Part shown: positions 38,289-48,967 of the stretch, piece after piece | Position numbering within the stretch: position 1 is the first letter of the stretch | How the letters are laid out: every line of letters begins with the position of its first letter | Translations under genes and position numbers: made by a program | Source of the DNA: Asparagopsis taxiformis | Lineage: Eukaryota > Rhodophyta > Florideophyceae > Bonnemaisoniales > Bonnemaisoniaceae | Direction: 5' to 3' | Length of the DNA stretch: 64,000 bases | Assembly (NCBI GenBank): GCA_030407315.1 | Contig: JALQPE010000635.1 | Coordinates: 54,370-118,369, forward strand | The notes under the pieces: model-generated | Databases searched by the model: none | What the model saw: only the letters and a program-made list of their open reading frames with translations | Told to the model about the DNA's origin: nothing

Positions 38289-41200
38289 ATGTCAGCCGAA
38301 TCTGGAGCCACGGGCAGAGATACACGAAAAAACGTCACTATGTCTGCTACTGTTGACCACCCGCGCTTGGTGAAACAAGACCCAAATTCGATACGTATTT
38401 TCCTACGGTTATACGACCAATACACCAACGAAGTATTGGCCAGAGCTTTACAGCTATCCGATTCTGAACAACCAGCGGAAGCAGGAAAGCCTGTTGACTT
38501 AAAATTTTGCGTAGAACCAGAATACCTGGAGTCTGCCATCGCCTTGGGATTTATCCCAGGTGTCTTGTCATACAGACAATTGGATGATACCACTTTGCGT
38601 GCTTTTCTAGACAAGAAAGCAGAAGAATGCAAAGAATCAGTTACGTTGTCTTCGCTGGACAACTTTGTGTCCAAAAATCTAAAAATGGACATGCAAGACT
38701 CATCTGCGGTATCGCGGATGCAATCGTTGTTTGTGTCGTATCACACTTTATTACGACAAAATGGCTTATTGTGGGTGATGGACACGTCACCAAAGGTGGC
38801 AGTACATCATGTATTGTCAGCCATTCGGCCTAAAACTATGCAGAGCCGTCTAAAAGACGACCTGTCTTTTGCGCACTGTCGGCTTAAGAAAGACTTTAAA
38901 GGATTTATGGAACACGCATTGCGATTAGCGGAAGCATTCCAACTTATCGATACTGGCCGCAGCTCGCCGATTAACGAGCAGGATACACCTGTCTCTAAAA
39001 AGTCAAACAAAGCAGCAGAAAAGGGGAAAGAGAGCAAGACAGCGTCAAAAGCGAGCAAGCTTGCGCGATTTGTCCCTCTATGCCCATTCAAACTGTGTGT
39101 GCCCCACGGGAAACGTCACTACATACAGGACTGCCCTGCGTCCAACGCAGAACAAAAGCAAGAAATGCGCCGCGAATTGGCTGAGCGAAAGGCTCGAGAC
39201 GGGCCTGCACAGTCAACAAGAGCTCGCAATGCATCAAGAGAACAAGATAGAAAAGCTGTGTCGGGACGTCTTAGCAACCGGCTTGAGTCAAAACCACGAG
39301 ATAGGACAGGATGCCGAATTACCATTTCCAACGGAATCTCATCGATAGAAACCCGAGGACGCTGCGATGATGGTAGTGACGACAGCCTGGCTTCTCGCAG
39401 CGTTGCGGAGAGAGCGGTAGCAATAGGAATTGGTACATTCCTGGACATCACGCCCGTCACATTGCAGGTCGCTTTACGAAAAGGAAAGCGTGCCGCGACA
39501 TTCAAGTTTTCAAAAATATGGAAAGTGCCGCGAACGGTTCTAAACCTTTCCTCAGGCCCACTTGCACTACTTAACACATCTTTTTTGGTGCCAGATGATG
39601 AGTTAGCCTGTGAGGAGCTGTTGCTTGGACAGCCCATTCTACGCCATTTGCGCATAGATTCTCAAACATTGCTTGAAATGCACCGCACCGCGCTTGACGG
39701 AGCAGATTGCGCGCCCGTTGGGAATCCAACGATCCCGAAAGGTGGCGGTAAGCTCAGCCGCCTAATGGTGGCACGGATCAATCAAGTGCATAACTCAGAG
39801 ATTGCTGAAGAGGCACGCAAGCCTACACCACAACCTGTTGAAAATAGGAAAAGGCTCGACTACTTTAACGTCAAGAATGAGTCCGACCCTTTCCCGGATC
39901 CATCCTTGTTGGATCCAACAGACAGCGAGCAGCAGAGTGACATAGAAAAAGCTGTTTCCGACATGCTTACTCGCGCTCGCAATTCCGGTCTTCCTGAAAA
40001 ATACCACCGGAAACTACAGTCAATCGTGTATTCAAACTTTGACATTTTTCGCACTGGCCTGTCCTCTGGACCTCCGGCGGACTTGCCACCCCTGCGAATT
40101 GCCCTCACGAAGGACGCCCGCCCGACGAAGATAAAACTTCGCAACTACTCGCAAGCGCAGCGTGAATTCTTGACGGAATTTGTGCAGAAGTTAGTCCAAA
40201 ACGGATTAGCATACCCAAATCCGACTGCAGCTTGGGCGGCGGCTCCCCTTCTTGTGCCAAAACCGGGCCCTGCAAGATTCAGATTCACAGTTGATTTACG
40301 ACCTGTGAACAAATTCACGGTGAAACATCAGTTTCCTATGCCGAACCTAGAACACGCGATGTCTAAGTTGGCCAATTCAAAGTTCTATGCTACATTCGAT
40401 CTGTCTACAGGATATTGGCAACTTCCTTTACATCCTGACAGCCAAGAATGTCAGTCATTCTTGACTCCAGATAATGTTTACTCTCCTACTAGAGTGCTGC
40501 ACGGCACCACAAACGCTGTCGCGCACCTGCAGTCAGCTCTCACTTCCATCATTCCAACCAACCTCCATTCTCATGTTCTCATATGGCTTGACGATATATT
40601 AAGCCATCACACATCGGTCGAGTCATTATTGGACACGATTGAAGACATATTTACAATGTTTAAGAAGCACCGCATTCACTTGCACCTGGGCAAGTGCAAT
40701 TTGTTTGCAACATCAATAACTTGGTGCGGCCGTCTCATCTCAAAACACGGCATACGCTTCGACCCGCGACGATTGGATGCACTTCGCACCATGGCTCCGC
40801 CTACCACCGGCGCGCATCTGCAACAATTCCTTTGCGCAATGCAATGGGTGAAATGTTGCATACCGTGTTTTTCTACTATTACGAAGTCACTGCACGACTT
40901 CCTACAGAAAGTATACACGCACGCCCCAAAACGCACCAAATCTTCTCTCTCGCGAATCACACTGGCTTCTCTCGGATGGGGAGAAGATATGCACAGCGCT
41001 TTTGAACACTGCAAGCAAGCACTGGCATCGCAAGTCACCGTCAGCCATAGAGATTCGCAGAAACGCTTGTGCGTTTACACCGACGCGTCTGACGAACTTT
41101 GGTCAGGCATCATCACGCAAGTTAACCACTCTGAAATGTGGAAACCACACGCGGAACAGCAGCACGAACCCCTCGCATTCCTCTCTGGACGTTTCAATGA

Positions 41201-43016
41201 TACTCAACTGAGATGGTCTACTCTAGAAAAAGAGTCATTCGCGATTCTTGCAACACTCGAACGGATGCACTGGCTCGTTGCTACACCCGCTGGATTTGAT
41301 CTCTACACCGATCACAACAACATAATATTCATCTTTGACCCCCTGTCACTTCTTCCAGACCTCGCTCAAAGCTCCATCAAGAAAGTTCTGCGATGGGCAG
41401 TACGGATGAGTATGTACAACTATGTATGCATTCACATCAAGGGTGAGGATAACGTATGGGCCGATCTATTAGGCAGATGGTCTGCCCCACCGACACTTCG
41501 ACGCCTAATCCATATACCGCCTCTGGTTTCTAGTCAAGACTCGGAATTTGACTGGCCTTCGGACTCTGAAATCATGCGTCGACAACAGAAGCATGCAGAT
41601 TCACGACCAGCTGGCGTAATGAGCGTAGAAGGAATATGGAAGAATAAGGATGGGATCATATGGATACCGGATGACGTGGATGACCTCCACCTCCGCATAT
41701 GCATAGCAGCTCACACCAGTTGTGGTGGCCATCGCGGCCGAGATGCAACTGAACGAGCCATCCGTCGGCATTTCTTCTGGTCCACAATGAAAGCCGATAT
41801 CAAGACGTTTGTCCAGTCTTGTATTCATTGCATCTCCACAACCAAGGGAGACAAACAGCCACGCCCATTAGGTGCTGCCCTCCATGGCACCGCACCGAAC
41901 GACTTACTACAGTTCGACTACTTGGAAATGGCGCCGAGCAAAAGCGGATGCAAGTATATTCTTCTCCTTCGTGATGACTTTTCGTCATACTGCTGGCTCA
42001 TACCATTCGCTTCCGCCAACGCGGAGAATGCAGCTGACGCTGTCATAGAATGGGCCAGTACATTTACTATTCCAAAGGGACTGATGTCTGACGGGGGTAG
42101 TCATTTTAAGAACGAAACAATTCGTCGGGTATGCAAAGGTCTGAAGGCTCCACACCATTTCACACTCCCCTACACACCTTGGAGTAATGGGGGTGTTGAG
42201 AGGCTTGGGAAAGAGGTCCTGCGAGCTTTTCGATCCATACTATCTGAACTTCGTCTACAGCCTGAAGAATGGCCAGACCTAGCTCCAATTGTACAGAGTG
42301 CTCTAAACAACGCTCCCTCGCCACAACGTCGCAACATGGCCCCAATTACTATTTTCTGCGGCTTAAATCCGACTACACCAGTCTGCACATTCAAGAGTTC
42401 GTCTACCGGAGCGATCATTACGTTAAGAAACGCTCAAGAGGAGTTGCAAAGGAGTCTTTCGTCCGTGCAAGAGAAGCTCTTTGAGTTGCACCCACTTGTT
42501 CATGATTCTTTACTGTCAAATCGGCAGCGTGTCCGCATAGCAGTTTCAAAAGGAAAACTTCCGAACTTTTCTGAAGGAGATTACGTGCTCGTCGCTAGGG
42601 AAGAATTCCCTGCTGGCGAGAAACTAAGCTTACGTTGGAGGGGTCCCCGACGCATAGTGAAAGCACTATCTGATTACGTTTACAGGGTTGAAGATCTACG
42701 GAATGGCGTCTGTGAAGATGTACACGCATGCAGGCTTCGATTCTATTCGGATTCCGCTTTGGACACTACTGCAGTCTTTCCACACGTCCTGAGTTCAGAG
42801 ACAGGCATGCAGGTTGCAAGACTGATGGGTCTCGAAAAGACTAAGGATGGGTTAATGGTGCATGTCCGATGGAAAGGCCTATCACCTAACGACGACACTT
42901 TAGAGCCTTTACAAAAGGCCTACGAAGACGTGCCGAGACTTGTTGAGCGACTGCTTGCTCGAGCTTCGGTACCCCGTGGGTTGGTAGCAGAGGCAAAGGA
43001 AGCGCTTGACCTCTGA
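38289..43016 (+). CDS. gag-pol: Gag-pol polyprotein of family Y gypsy, 1575 aa, single ORF
   Basis: Gag-like region (residues 1-260) with an unusual zinc-knuckle-like CPFKLCVPHGKRHYIQDC. Retropepsin around 355 (CDDGSDDSLASRSVAERA; GQPILRHLRIDS). RT has FRFTVDLRPVNKFTVK, FDLSTGYWQLPL and catalytic WLDDILSHH near 766, i.e. LDD where YxDD would be usual. RNase H has VYTDASDELWSG, LEKESFAIL and YTDHNN. The integrase has an HHCC finger near 1140 (HTSCGGHRGRD; SCIHC), core FDYLEM (~1206), SDGGSHF (~1267) and GGVERLGKE (~1301). A chromodomain-like end is at ~1512-1555 (LMVHVRWKGLSPNDDTLEPL). The frame is intact. ATG 38289 is the first start; ATG 38340 is an alternative. The product copies and integrates the element; the chromodomain probably guides it to chromatin. 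Confidence 0.92.
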   Translation: MSAESGATGRDTRKNVTMSATVDHPRLVKQDPNSIRIFLRLYDQYTNEVLARALQLSDSEQPAEAGKPVDLKFCVEPEYLESAIALGFIPGVLSYRQLDDTTLRAFLDKKAEECKESVTLSSLDNFVSKNLKMDMQDSSAVSRMQSLFVSYHTLLRQNGLLWVMDTSPKVAVHHVLSAIRPKTMQSRLKDDLSFAHCRLKKDFKGFMEHALRLAEAFQLIDTGRSSPINEQDTPVSKKSNKAAEKGKESKTASKASKLARFVPLCPFKLCVPHGKRHYIQDCPASNAEQKQEMRRELAERKARDGPAQSTRARNASREQDRKAVSGRLSNRLESKPRDRTGCRITISNGISSIETRGRCDDGSDDSLASRSVAERAVAIGIGTFLDITPVTLQVALRKGKRAATFKFSKIWKVPRTVLNLSSGPLALLNTSFLVPDDELACEELLLGQPILRHLRIDSQTLLEMHRTALDGADCAPVGNPTIPKGGGKLSRLMVARINQVHNSEIAEEARKPTPQPVENRKRLDYFNVKNESDPFPDPSLLDPTDSEQQSDIEKAVSDMLTRARNSGLPEKYHRKLQSIVYSNFDIFRTGLSSGPPADLPPLRIALTKDARPTKIKLRNYSQAQREFLTEFVQKLVQNGLAYPNPTAAWAAAPLLVPKPGPARFRFTVDLRPVNKFTVKHQFPMPNLEHAMSKLANSKFYATFDLSTGYWQLPLHPDSQECQSFLTPDNVYSPTRVLHGTTNAVAHLQSALTSIIPTNLHSHVLIWLDDILSHHTSVESLLDTIEDIFTMFKKHRIHLHLGKCNLFATSITWCGRLISKHGIRFDPRRLDALRTMAPPTTGAHLQQFLCAMQWVKCCIPCFSTITKSLHDFLQKVYTHAPKRTKSSLSRITLASLGWGEDMHSAFEHCKQALASQVTVSHRDSQKRLCVYTDASDELWSGIITQVNHSEMWKPHAEQQHEPLAFLSGRFNDTQLRWSTLEKESFAILATLERMHWLVATPAGFDLYTDHNNIIFIFDPLSLLPDLAQSSIKKVLRWAVRMSMYNYVCIHIKGEDNVWADLLGRWSAPPTLRRLIHIPPLVSSQDSEFDWPSDSEIMRRQQKHADSRPAGVMSVEGIWKNKDGIIWIPDDVDDLHLRICIAAHTSCGGHRGRDATERAIRRHFFWSTMKADIKTFVQSCIHCISTTKGDKQPRPLGAALHGTAPNDLLQFDYLEMAPSKSGCKYILLLRDDFSSYCWLIPFASANAENAADAVIEWASTFTIPKGLMSDGGSHFKNETIRRVCKGLKAPHHFTLPYTPWSNGGVERLGKEVLRAFRSILSELRLQPEEWPDLAPIVQSALNNAPSPQRRNMAPITIFCGLNPTTPVCTFKSSSTGAIITLRNAQEELQRSLSSVQEKLFELHPLVHDSLLSNRQRVRIAVSKGKLPNFSEGDYVLVAREEFPAGEKLSLRWRGPRRIVKALSDYVYRVEDLRNGVCEDVHACRLRFYSDSALDTTAVFPHVLSSETGMQVARLMGLEKTKDGLMVHVRWKGLSPNDDTLEPLQKAYEDVPRLVERLLARASVPRGLVAEAKEALDL

Positions 43017-43026
43017 GAAAGGGGTG

Positions 43027-43453
43027 TGTAGCGTATTATAGAACTCCTATCATACTTGAGCAACCAGCGACAATAATGATGTCATCGGTCAAACGCTCCC
43101 CCAAGGAGAATGTCAGGAACAGCGAGTGATGTTCTTCATGACGAGTTGTCACATCGGCGACACCGATGTAAGTTAGTTGTTACGGAGGCTGGAAATAGCA
43201 CTGTCTCGCGGAGACAGTGCCACACGTCGCAACAGAGCGACATATACTAGGCTTAGATTAACTGTCGATCAGAGACAGTATTGACAGAGCCAATAGATGC
43301 TCCGTCTCGTCGCCAACTAGGTCAAATCATTGACGACGGCAACGACCGCATAGCCATGCCCTGATTAGTATTTAGTCCGCAAGTAACTTTGCTATTCAGT
43401 AAAAAGGTATGGAACATCCACCATCAACACAACGCTCTACCAAGACAACCACA
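43027..43453 (+). repeat. 3' LTR of the family Y gypsy element (427 bp)
   Basis: By eye it is identical to 37712-38138. It follows the polypurine tract at 43015-43026 and is followed by CATGG. Confidence 0.95.
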
Positions 43454-43458
43454 CATGG

Positions 43459-44590
43459 CGGTGATCCATTCGTTCGACTCCAAACAGTTGACTGAAAAAC
43501 TCTGCACTCTTTCCTCATTTCTCCACACGGTCACCTCACCGTTCTCATCATCGTCTTCCTCATTAGCTTCCTCGCCATCAAATCCAGTGTCGAAACTTCC
43601 TGCTGTTAATGGCGTTGCCGAAAATGCCGCTGGAGCTGCTGCCGCCGAACCATTCGCACTGCCCCATGTGTCAGAGGATACACCTGTAGTTACAGATGTG
43701 GGTGCTCGTACACTTGTACTGCCACGCGATTCGCTTTCCATCCCTGCGGAGGTAGTGCCCGGTTTTGACTATGCGCTTTTCCTAAAGTCTTCAGATGAGA
43801 TGCCAGTCGACGTCCCTTTTGTAGTACTAGTCGGCTCCGTCGTATTATTAAGAAGAGCAGCCGTCAGTGAACCAAGACCCCAGTCAGTGGACGATGTAGT
43901 AGCAGAATTTGCGCTTCTGGCTCCTCCACCGTTTTGCACTGCTTCACTTGCAGTGGACTCTTCTACCCGCAGCATTTTCTCATGATTCGCGGACAGCTTT
44001 TTCTCAAAGTCGGAAAGCACAGAGAAGGCCAATTTTCTTACATCGCCATTAGTATCCACAAGTAATGGCGCTACAGCGGGCAGTAAACGGGGGCGCAACG
44101 TCCTTAACTGAATACATTTCAGTAGTGATCAGAATAGCATTAATACCCGCAGAACGAGCAACTGGAAATGGATCTTTAAGTGATCTCGAAAATGCGGCCA
44201 CAAGCACCTTGTTCCTCGCAGCCTAACTCAAATGCGGCGCGAGTTTGCCCAGACACACTGTTGTGTTGGTTCGAATTGCAGGCTGCGAATCAACTTGTAA
44301 ACGCGCAAAGTGCGACATAAGCACCGAGTTGAGGTTTTTGTCCGATAGCTTTGGTGATACGCTTAGCACAGCTTGACGGCTTCATCACGCAGCGCGGGTG
44401 CTTGCATGTCCTGAAATGACGCGCACATCGCAGGGAATATAACGTCGTTCATAGCGCTGTCATCGAAGCTCTGTACGAACAAATCAATTTGTCCGTACAA
44501 CTCGACCTTGAGATTGCGTTCCAAATTTTGATTTCCAAACCAGCCCGTGACGAATTTCTTCATAACAAGCTTTGAATAATCCTCTTCGCT
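43459..44590 (-). pseudogene. SCYL1-like: SCYL1/CEX1-like (N-terminal kinase-like protein) HEAT-repeat fragment
   Basis: On the minus strand, from about 44590: EEDYSKLVMKKFVTGWFGNQ, VFPAM-type HEAT helices, then (shifted) [20 protein letters not shown] and [20 protein letters not shown], then INAILITTEMYSVKDVAP and LLPAVAPLLVDTNGDVRKLA. This order matches the HEAT domain of SCYL1/CEX1, a pseudokinase that works in COPI trafficking and tRNA export. The low-complexity tail (STDWGLGSL; EEANEEDDDENGE) also fits. Damage: frameshift near 44375, TAG near 44223 (after APHLS), and an extra C near 44090. The kinase domain is absent. Its 5' edge is fused in frame to a Sel1-like fragment; its 3' side ran into the WD40 fragment before the gypsy insertion. 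Confidence 0.75.
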
Positions 44591-45604
44591 CCATATTTCC
44601 CTTGCGAGTTGTACCATGGAAAGACAATGCCAATTCTCCTTGGTGGCTTCCTCGCACAAGTCGAGAACACACGGAATGGTTTCTGGTCCCGGAGTATCGA
44701 TGAGGAGTATCTTGGCATAAATGGCCAGGACACCTTCATTATTGCTCTTATTGACCAACATCTCACCAAGCTGAATTGCCAGCGGAGGATTCCTAGCAAC
44801 CTCTGGAGTGCCACAAGCCAAGTCTTCGGCGAGTGAGCGCACGGTAAAGGCGTCGAGCTCTTCGGGTTGCATATCACATGTCCGCTTACAAAGTTTGATA
44901 GCACGATTGACATTGTGCAAACTCGGCGTCCCGGATAGCAATGCCCTAGCAAGGGTGCACATTGCGTATAAATTGTTCGGTTTCTCAGCAATACACAACT
45001 CACAGAGATGTATTGCAAGAGATGCGTTACGCGGAATACGCAGTGTACCACTGGCCAGTTTCCTCGCTAGACGCAGGACGTTGGCGCATGGACCAAACTT
45101 GATTTGGGCCTTGCACAACTCGACGGCCCGATTCTTGTCCACCACAGCGGCGTCCTGAGACACAAGGGTCTCTGCTAATGGACGGATTGATTGTCGATCG
45201 TTACATTTGTCCACAAGTAGTCCGTACATGCGCACGGCGAGATGCACGTTTCGTTTCACAAGGGATGAGTCATTCGCAATCGTATCGGCAAGTTGACGCG
45301 CTTGACGAACGACGCCGCCATATTGGAGACTGCGCTCGAAAAAGACCATGGCGCGCTGTATGGGATCATCATCCGGCACGGCAGACAGGTACACTTCTGC
45401 GAACGCGATATTTGCAGCTGGGAGGTCTTGTTTGTCGCTGCATAATTTGAGCAGATGCATGCCGGGCTGCACATCTTGTTCCATATCGCATTCGCCGGCA
45501 ATAATATGTTTTGCAAAATCCAACACGGCATGCGTATGCGCACAGGTTTGAATAAATGTCTCCAAGAGCTGCACGGCATGTGACACATCCCTTTGCACGC
45601 CCCG
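44591..45604 (-). pseudogene. Sel1-like/TPR-like repeat fragment, fused in frame to the SCYL1 fragment
   Basis: About 340 residues of repeated helical pairs of about 37-40 aa with N-(R/K)-A-(I/V)-x-L-C signatures: KNRAVELCKAQIKFGP, RNASLAIHLCELCIAE, NVNRAIKLCKRTCDMQ, RNPPLAIQLGEMLVN. This suits a Sel1-like or TPR solenoid used for protein binding. The ORF (45607-44363) begins without an ATG directly where the OSBP fragment ends and runs on without a break into SCYL1-type HEAT sequence near 44590. Both joints are abrupt. The combined ORF is therefore a chimera of gene pieces, not a normal gene. No specific parent gene is identified. Confidence 0.55.
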
Positions 45605-46560
45605 CAACTGGATCTAATTCCTTCTTGAACCATACTAGTTCCCATTTTTCCCCCGCCTCATCCAAGACTCGACGGCATTCTCGCTGGCCTTCTTCCAACG
45701 CAACTTTGTATTTCGTTGCAAGTTCATACTGTCCATTCTCAAGTGCCCGTTGATCAGGTCGTAATCGACTATCCGTTGGTGCAACCACGTCATGCTCCTC
45801 ATCCTTAGCAGGGCTATTGAGCGAGATTTCCCACTTGGTCAAGTTGTGCGATTGAGATGCACTTTGGTACGGCCGTTTCTCCACCGCCCAGATAAGTTTT
45901 CGCTTTCCCTTCCCAACGTCTTCGTACAATGCTGTAGTCCAGATGCCACTCATTTTGATTTTCAGCTTTCCAATCGCGTCGAATACCTGGCCTTTAACAC
46001 CAGCGAATGATTTGGAATCGCTGAGCCATCCCGTTTTGACAAATCTCACAACGCATCGTCCGCCATTGGTCCTGTTCACAATTTCCATTTCACCATAGTT
46101 ATCCAACTACATGTGACCGACCACAATGTTGTGGACGCAGGATGTGACCTGCTCAAAAGCGTAATGATCACCGTACTTTGGAATCTCGGTGTGATGTAAT
46201 CCGCATGGGAATACCTCGAGGCTCTTTTCCCAAAACTTGTTCTTCACCTCCGCTGAATTGTAATACTTCCACGAGGCGCCAGAAACTTCTGAATAGCATG
46301 CTGAAAATGGCGCATGATGCGAAACCTGCTCTGCAATAAATCGTAGTCTGTTTCCTTTCTCAGACATAACGAGGGGTGCTGTCTCGCCCAGCAATGGATT
46401 GAAAGGTTTTCCTAATCGTCCCAGCGTCGAACTATAATGCGAGGCGATCATCGCTGCAACGTACATGAGCCTTCTTTTTGGATCCTCCTTGGCCGCAGCT
46501 TGGTACAAATAGGTTTTCAAGGCACGCAGAAAGTATTTTAACTTCGGAACGTCAAGCTTC
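45605..46560 (-). pseudogene. ORP-like: OSBP/ORP lipid-binding domain, 3' part, one nonsense codon
   Basis: From about 46510 the minus strand reads QAAAKEDPKRRLMYVAAMIA, LGKPFNPLLGETAPLV and the signature EQVSHHAPFSACYSE (normally EQVSHHPP; the first Pro is Ala). After HNIVVGHM there is a TAG at 46107-46109 where the family has a Trp just before (I/V/L)DNYGEMEI. The frame then goes on to WAVEKRPYQ-type C-terminal sequence and stops matching at WFKKELDPVAG (45609), where the Sel1-like piece starts. OSBP-related proteins move sterols and phosphoinositides at membrane contact sites. The expected last residues are missing. The upstream part of the gene lies beyond the insertion at 46560-48970. 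Confidence 0.85.
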
Positions 46561-46764
46561 GAAACGAATATTTGGCGGATGGAATTGTATTTCGGTACAG
46601 TATGCGCTCCGCATGAACAGATTGGATGTGACAAGAAATTGATCTATGCTAGCGGCTGTATAGCTCGGCCACCGAGCAGCGCCGGCGGTTCACGCACTAC
46701 CCCATCCTCCATCCGAGGCTTGCTCTACTCGTCAGATCGATACCATATGCCTTGAGAAGCGCAG

Positions 46765-46838
46765 CAACTTTCAGTGCCGGCGAAAGAACACTATTTTGAT
46801 TTCAACTTTCAGTGCCGGCGAAAGAACACTATTTTGAT
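46765..46838. repeat. Two tandem 36-bp repeats, period 38 bp, near the left end of the recombinase element
   Basis: CAACTTTCAGTGCCGGCGAA followed by AGAACACTATTTTGAT occurs at 46765-46800 and again at 46803-46838 without change. Short direct repeats near the end of a tyrosine-recombinase element could be recombinase binding sites. Confidence 0.8.
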
Positions 46839-46965
46839 ATTTGATCCCGGGCACGCTCCTTCCATCAAACGTTTCCACACAGACCTCCCGCACAAAACGT
46901 CCCCAAGCATTACCTCGGATACAGAAGCAAGTATGGATGGGCCTACTTACAGAAAGCAAACATAG

Positions 46966-48405
46966 TTGCAGAAATGCGCTCAAGAATATGCTGTTTCTGC
47001 AAACCAACAAACTGTCATCTTGAATCACCGTTTTCTCCAAAGCATCGCCACAACAGCCCCCACTCTCTTCGATGACTACCCTTTAGTCCGGGACACGCTT
47101 AAACCCAGTACACGCACCAAATATCTCTCTGCCTTCAACAGATTCGCAGAAAGCACACCTGAAATACCCACAGATCCATACGAGCTAGATCTGCTTCTTC
47201 GTGATTACATCCACGATCAAGCTATGGATAATTCGTCCGCAGGACGCAAACAGGATATGCTAAACCTGTTATCTCACCTTACTCTTGTGGCACCAGAGCT
47301 CTCAAGAATGTTACCCCGTTCCAGGAGAGCACTCAAAGGATGGAGCAAATTGACGCCCTCCAAATCTGCGCTACCTCTAACCCGACATGTTATGCTGGCT
47401 ATAGTACATTACCTTCGATGTATCAGGGAACCAGTCGTGGCGGCAGCACTCGCAACTGCATGGGGAGGATATCTCAGGGCATCCGAAGTACTTAATCTCT
47501 CCTGGAATGATATTGCACTAAAGGGCGATACTCGCACTCGTCACCTTTCCGAGTGTATTATCGGCTTGAACATCAAAGATGCCAAAACTGGTCCGCTTCA
47601 GTTTATATCTGTCCGAGATACTGCTGTTCAGGACATTCTCCACCGATATTCATTAGGGACTCAGAGCACTGGCAAAGCCTTTCCAATTACATACTCTAGA
47701 TATTTGGGCAAACTGAAGGAAGCAGCACACTTTTTCGGCCTTCCCGGAAGTCTCACACCCCATTCAGCGCGGATTGGCGGCGCCCTACACGACTATTGCA
47801 ACGGAATGGAAGCAGCTTCTATTGCCATTCATGGAAGGTGGGAAAGTCTAAAGTCCCTGCGACACTATTTGTCTAATGGAAGAGCCTTCATTCAAGCTAT
47901 TCAGCTGACCAATGAGCAACAAAAAATAATCTACGAATATGCGTCAGCTACCACGGACTTCCTGTCAACGGATACAGCGTTCTTTTCCCAGGCTTTTGCA
48001 GGTCGATTACAAAGCCGTTCAGCCCCAAAATTCCGCCCGAATCATGCCAATAACCCATTCCAGAACAGCACTTCAGTATCTTTCTATGATTATACTGTTC
48101 ACAGTCCCGGAAAGGCCCGGAGTCGAGAAACTCACCCGCATAACCAGCCATTCACAGTGCAGAACATGGAAAGGAATTCTTGCAGCGTTTCACTTACGAC
48201 GAGTAGGAATATTGGTTACTCCCTGCGCCCCAAAAGCGTTCCACGAAGAAGAGATTGGAGGATGGCTTGCAGATTGCATAAGGATCACCGCCATTCATGG
48301 AAACAACGAGAAATTTGTTCCCCTCCGACAGTAGATACCCCCTGTATTGCTCTCAAGAGGTCTCGGAGGGAATGGAAGCTTGCATTGAGGACTAGAAATT
48401 TATGA
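46966..48405 (+). CDS. Tyrosine recombinase, 479 aa
   Basis: The N-terminal SAM-like core-binding domain is about residues 40-140 (LKPSTRTKYLSAFNRFAES). The catalytic domain has Arg I in WGGYLRASEVLNLSW, a Lys in KDAKTGP, the box II motif LTPHSARIGGA (H-x-x-R), HGRWES, and the Tyr nucleophile in SLRHYLSNG, i.e. the full R-K-HxxR-H-Y set. Sequence style and spacing resemble Crypton/DIRS/Ngaro recombinases of eukaryotes. The C-terminal ~150 residues are Ser/Arg-rich and unrecognised. The frame starts with a non-ATG codon or an internal ATG (MDNSSAGRKQ is too late), so the true start is uncertain. It catalyses excision or integration through a 3'-phosphotyrosine intermediate. It looks intact. 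Confidence 0.8.
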   Translation: MQKCAQEYAVSANQQTVILNHRFLQSIATTAPTLFDDYPLVRDTLKPSTRTKYLSAFNRFAESTPEIPTDPYELDLLLRDYIHDQAMDNSSAGRKQDMLNLLSHLTLVAPELSRMLPRSRRALKGWSKLTPSKSALPLTRHVMLAIVHYLRCIREPVVAAALATAWGGYLRASEVLNLSWNDIALKGDTRTRHLSECIIGLNIKDAKTGPLQFISVRDTAVQDILHRYSLGTQSTGKAFPITYSRYLGKLKEAAHFFGLPGSLTPHSARIGGALHDYCNGMEAASIAIHGRWESLKSLRHYLSNGRAFIQAIQLTNEQQKIIYEYASATTDFLSTDTAFFSQAFAGRLQSRSAPKFRPNHANNPFQNSTSVSFYDYTVHSPGKARSRETHPHNQPFTVQNMERNSCSVSLTTSRNIGYSLRPKSVPRRRDWRMACRLHKDHRHSWKQREICSPPTVDTPCIALKRSRREWKLALRTRNL

Positions 48406-48967
48406 AACGGCTAACCGCCCTATGGCTACCATGTAATTGGTATATAAATCGCATGTGCTGCCATGCGTACCTGCACACTTTCTCGCCATGTTGCAGATGA
48501 AACTAGGCATCGAAAGGTAACCCATGCGGAAGCACTACATGGTGACCCCAATTCGAGCTACATAGTGCATGAGATACCATGCTGACCTGCAATATGTGTT
48601 GCCATAATGCAGAAGACCTGCGGGGATCGCAAGGTTTATTGTCCACACGTGACGTCGCGTCTCGTCAACTACAAAAACTAAGATAGTTGGCGAGGTGGAA
48701 TCCCGTAGCCCTTTTGGGCTAGGAAGGACACGAGACCATCTATACATTTGCATAGCATGACCTCGTAGAACCCAGCAGTTCCACAAGGGCATGGGAATTT
48801 GGGGGAATCCATCATATGCGATGGTGAAAGCGTCGCTGAAAGAGCCACGAACCCCATGTTTAGTCCAGCGAATACCTGGCAAACCCTGCATTAAAAATGC
48901 GTTCTACTTCTTACTCTTCTTCGGGACCCCGAAGTTCTGGGTCGACAAGCGGAAAGTGGGGAGGATG
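48406..48967. other. 3' part of the recombinase element, no recognised gene
   Basis: A minus-strand frame of 118 codons (48535-48891; WTKHGVRGSFSDAFTIAYDG) has ordinary composition but no motif I know. It may be a second small element gene or chance. The right edge at about 48967 meets the OSBP frame. Confidence 0.35.

Larger units (their letters stand above)
37707..43458 (+). mobile_element. Complete young Ty3/gypsy element (here family Y) with target duplication
   Basis: Two 427-bp LTRs (37712-38138 and 43027-43453) that look identical flank a single intact 1575-aa polyprotein. The host duplication CATGG is present on both sides (37707-37711, 43454-43458). A polypurine tract (GAGAAAGGGGTG, 43015-43026) precedes the 3' LTR. 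Identical LTRs, an open polyprotein and intact duplication point to recent insertion and probable activity. The target is the host gene-fragment patchwork. Confidence 0.95.

Noticed and set aside
46107..46634. Two separate genes at 45369-46106 and 46107-46634
   Set aside because: Both are in the same frame of one ORP domain, separated only by a TAG at a conserved Trp position.
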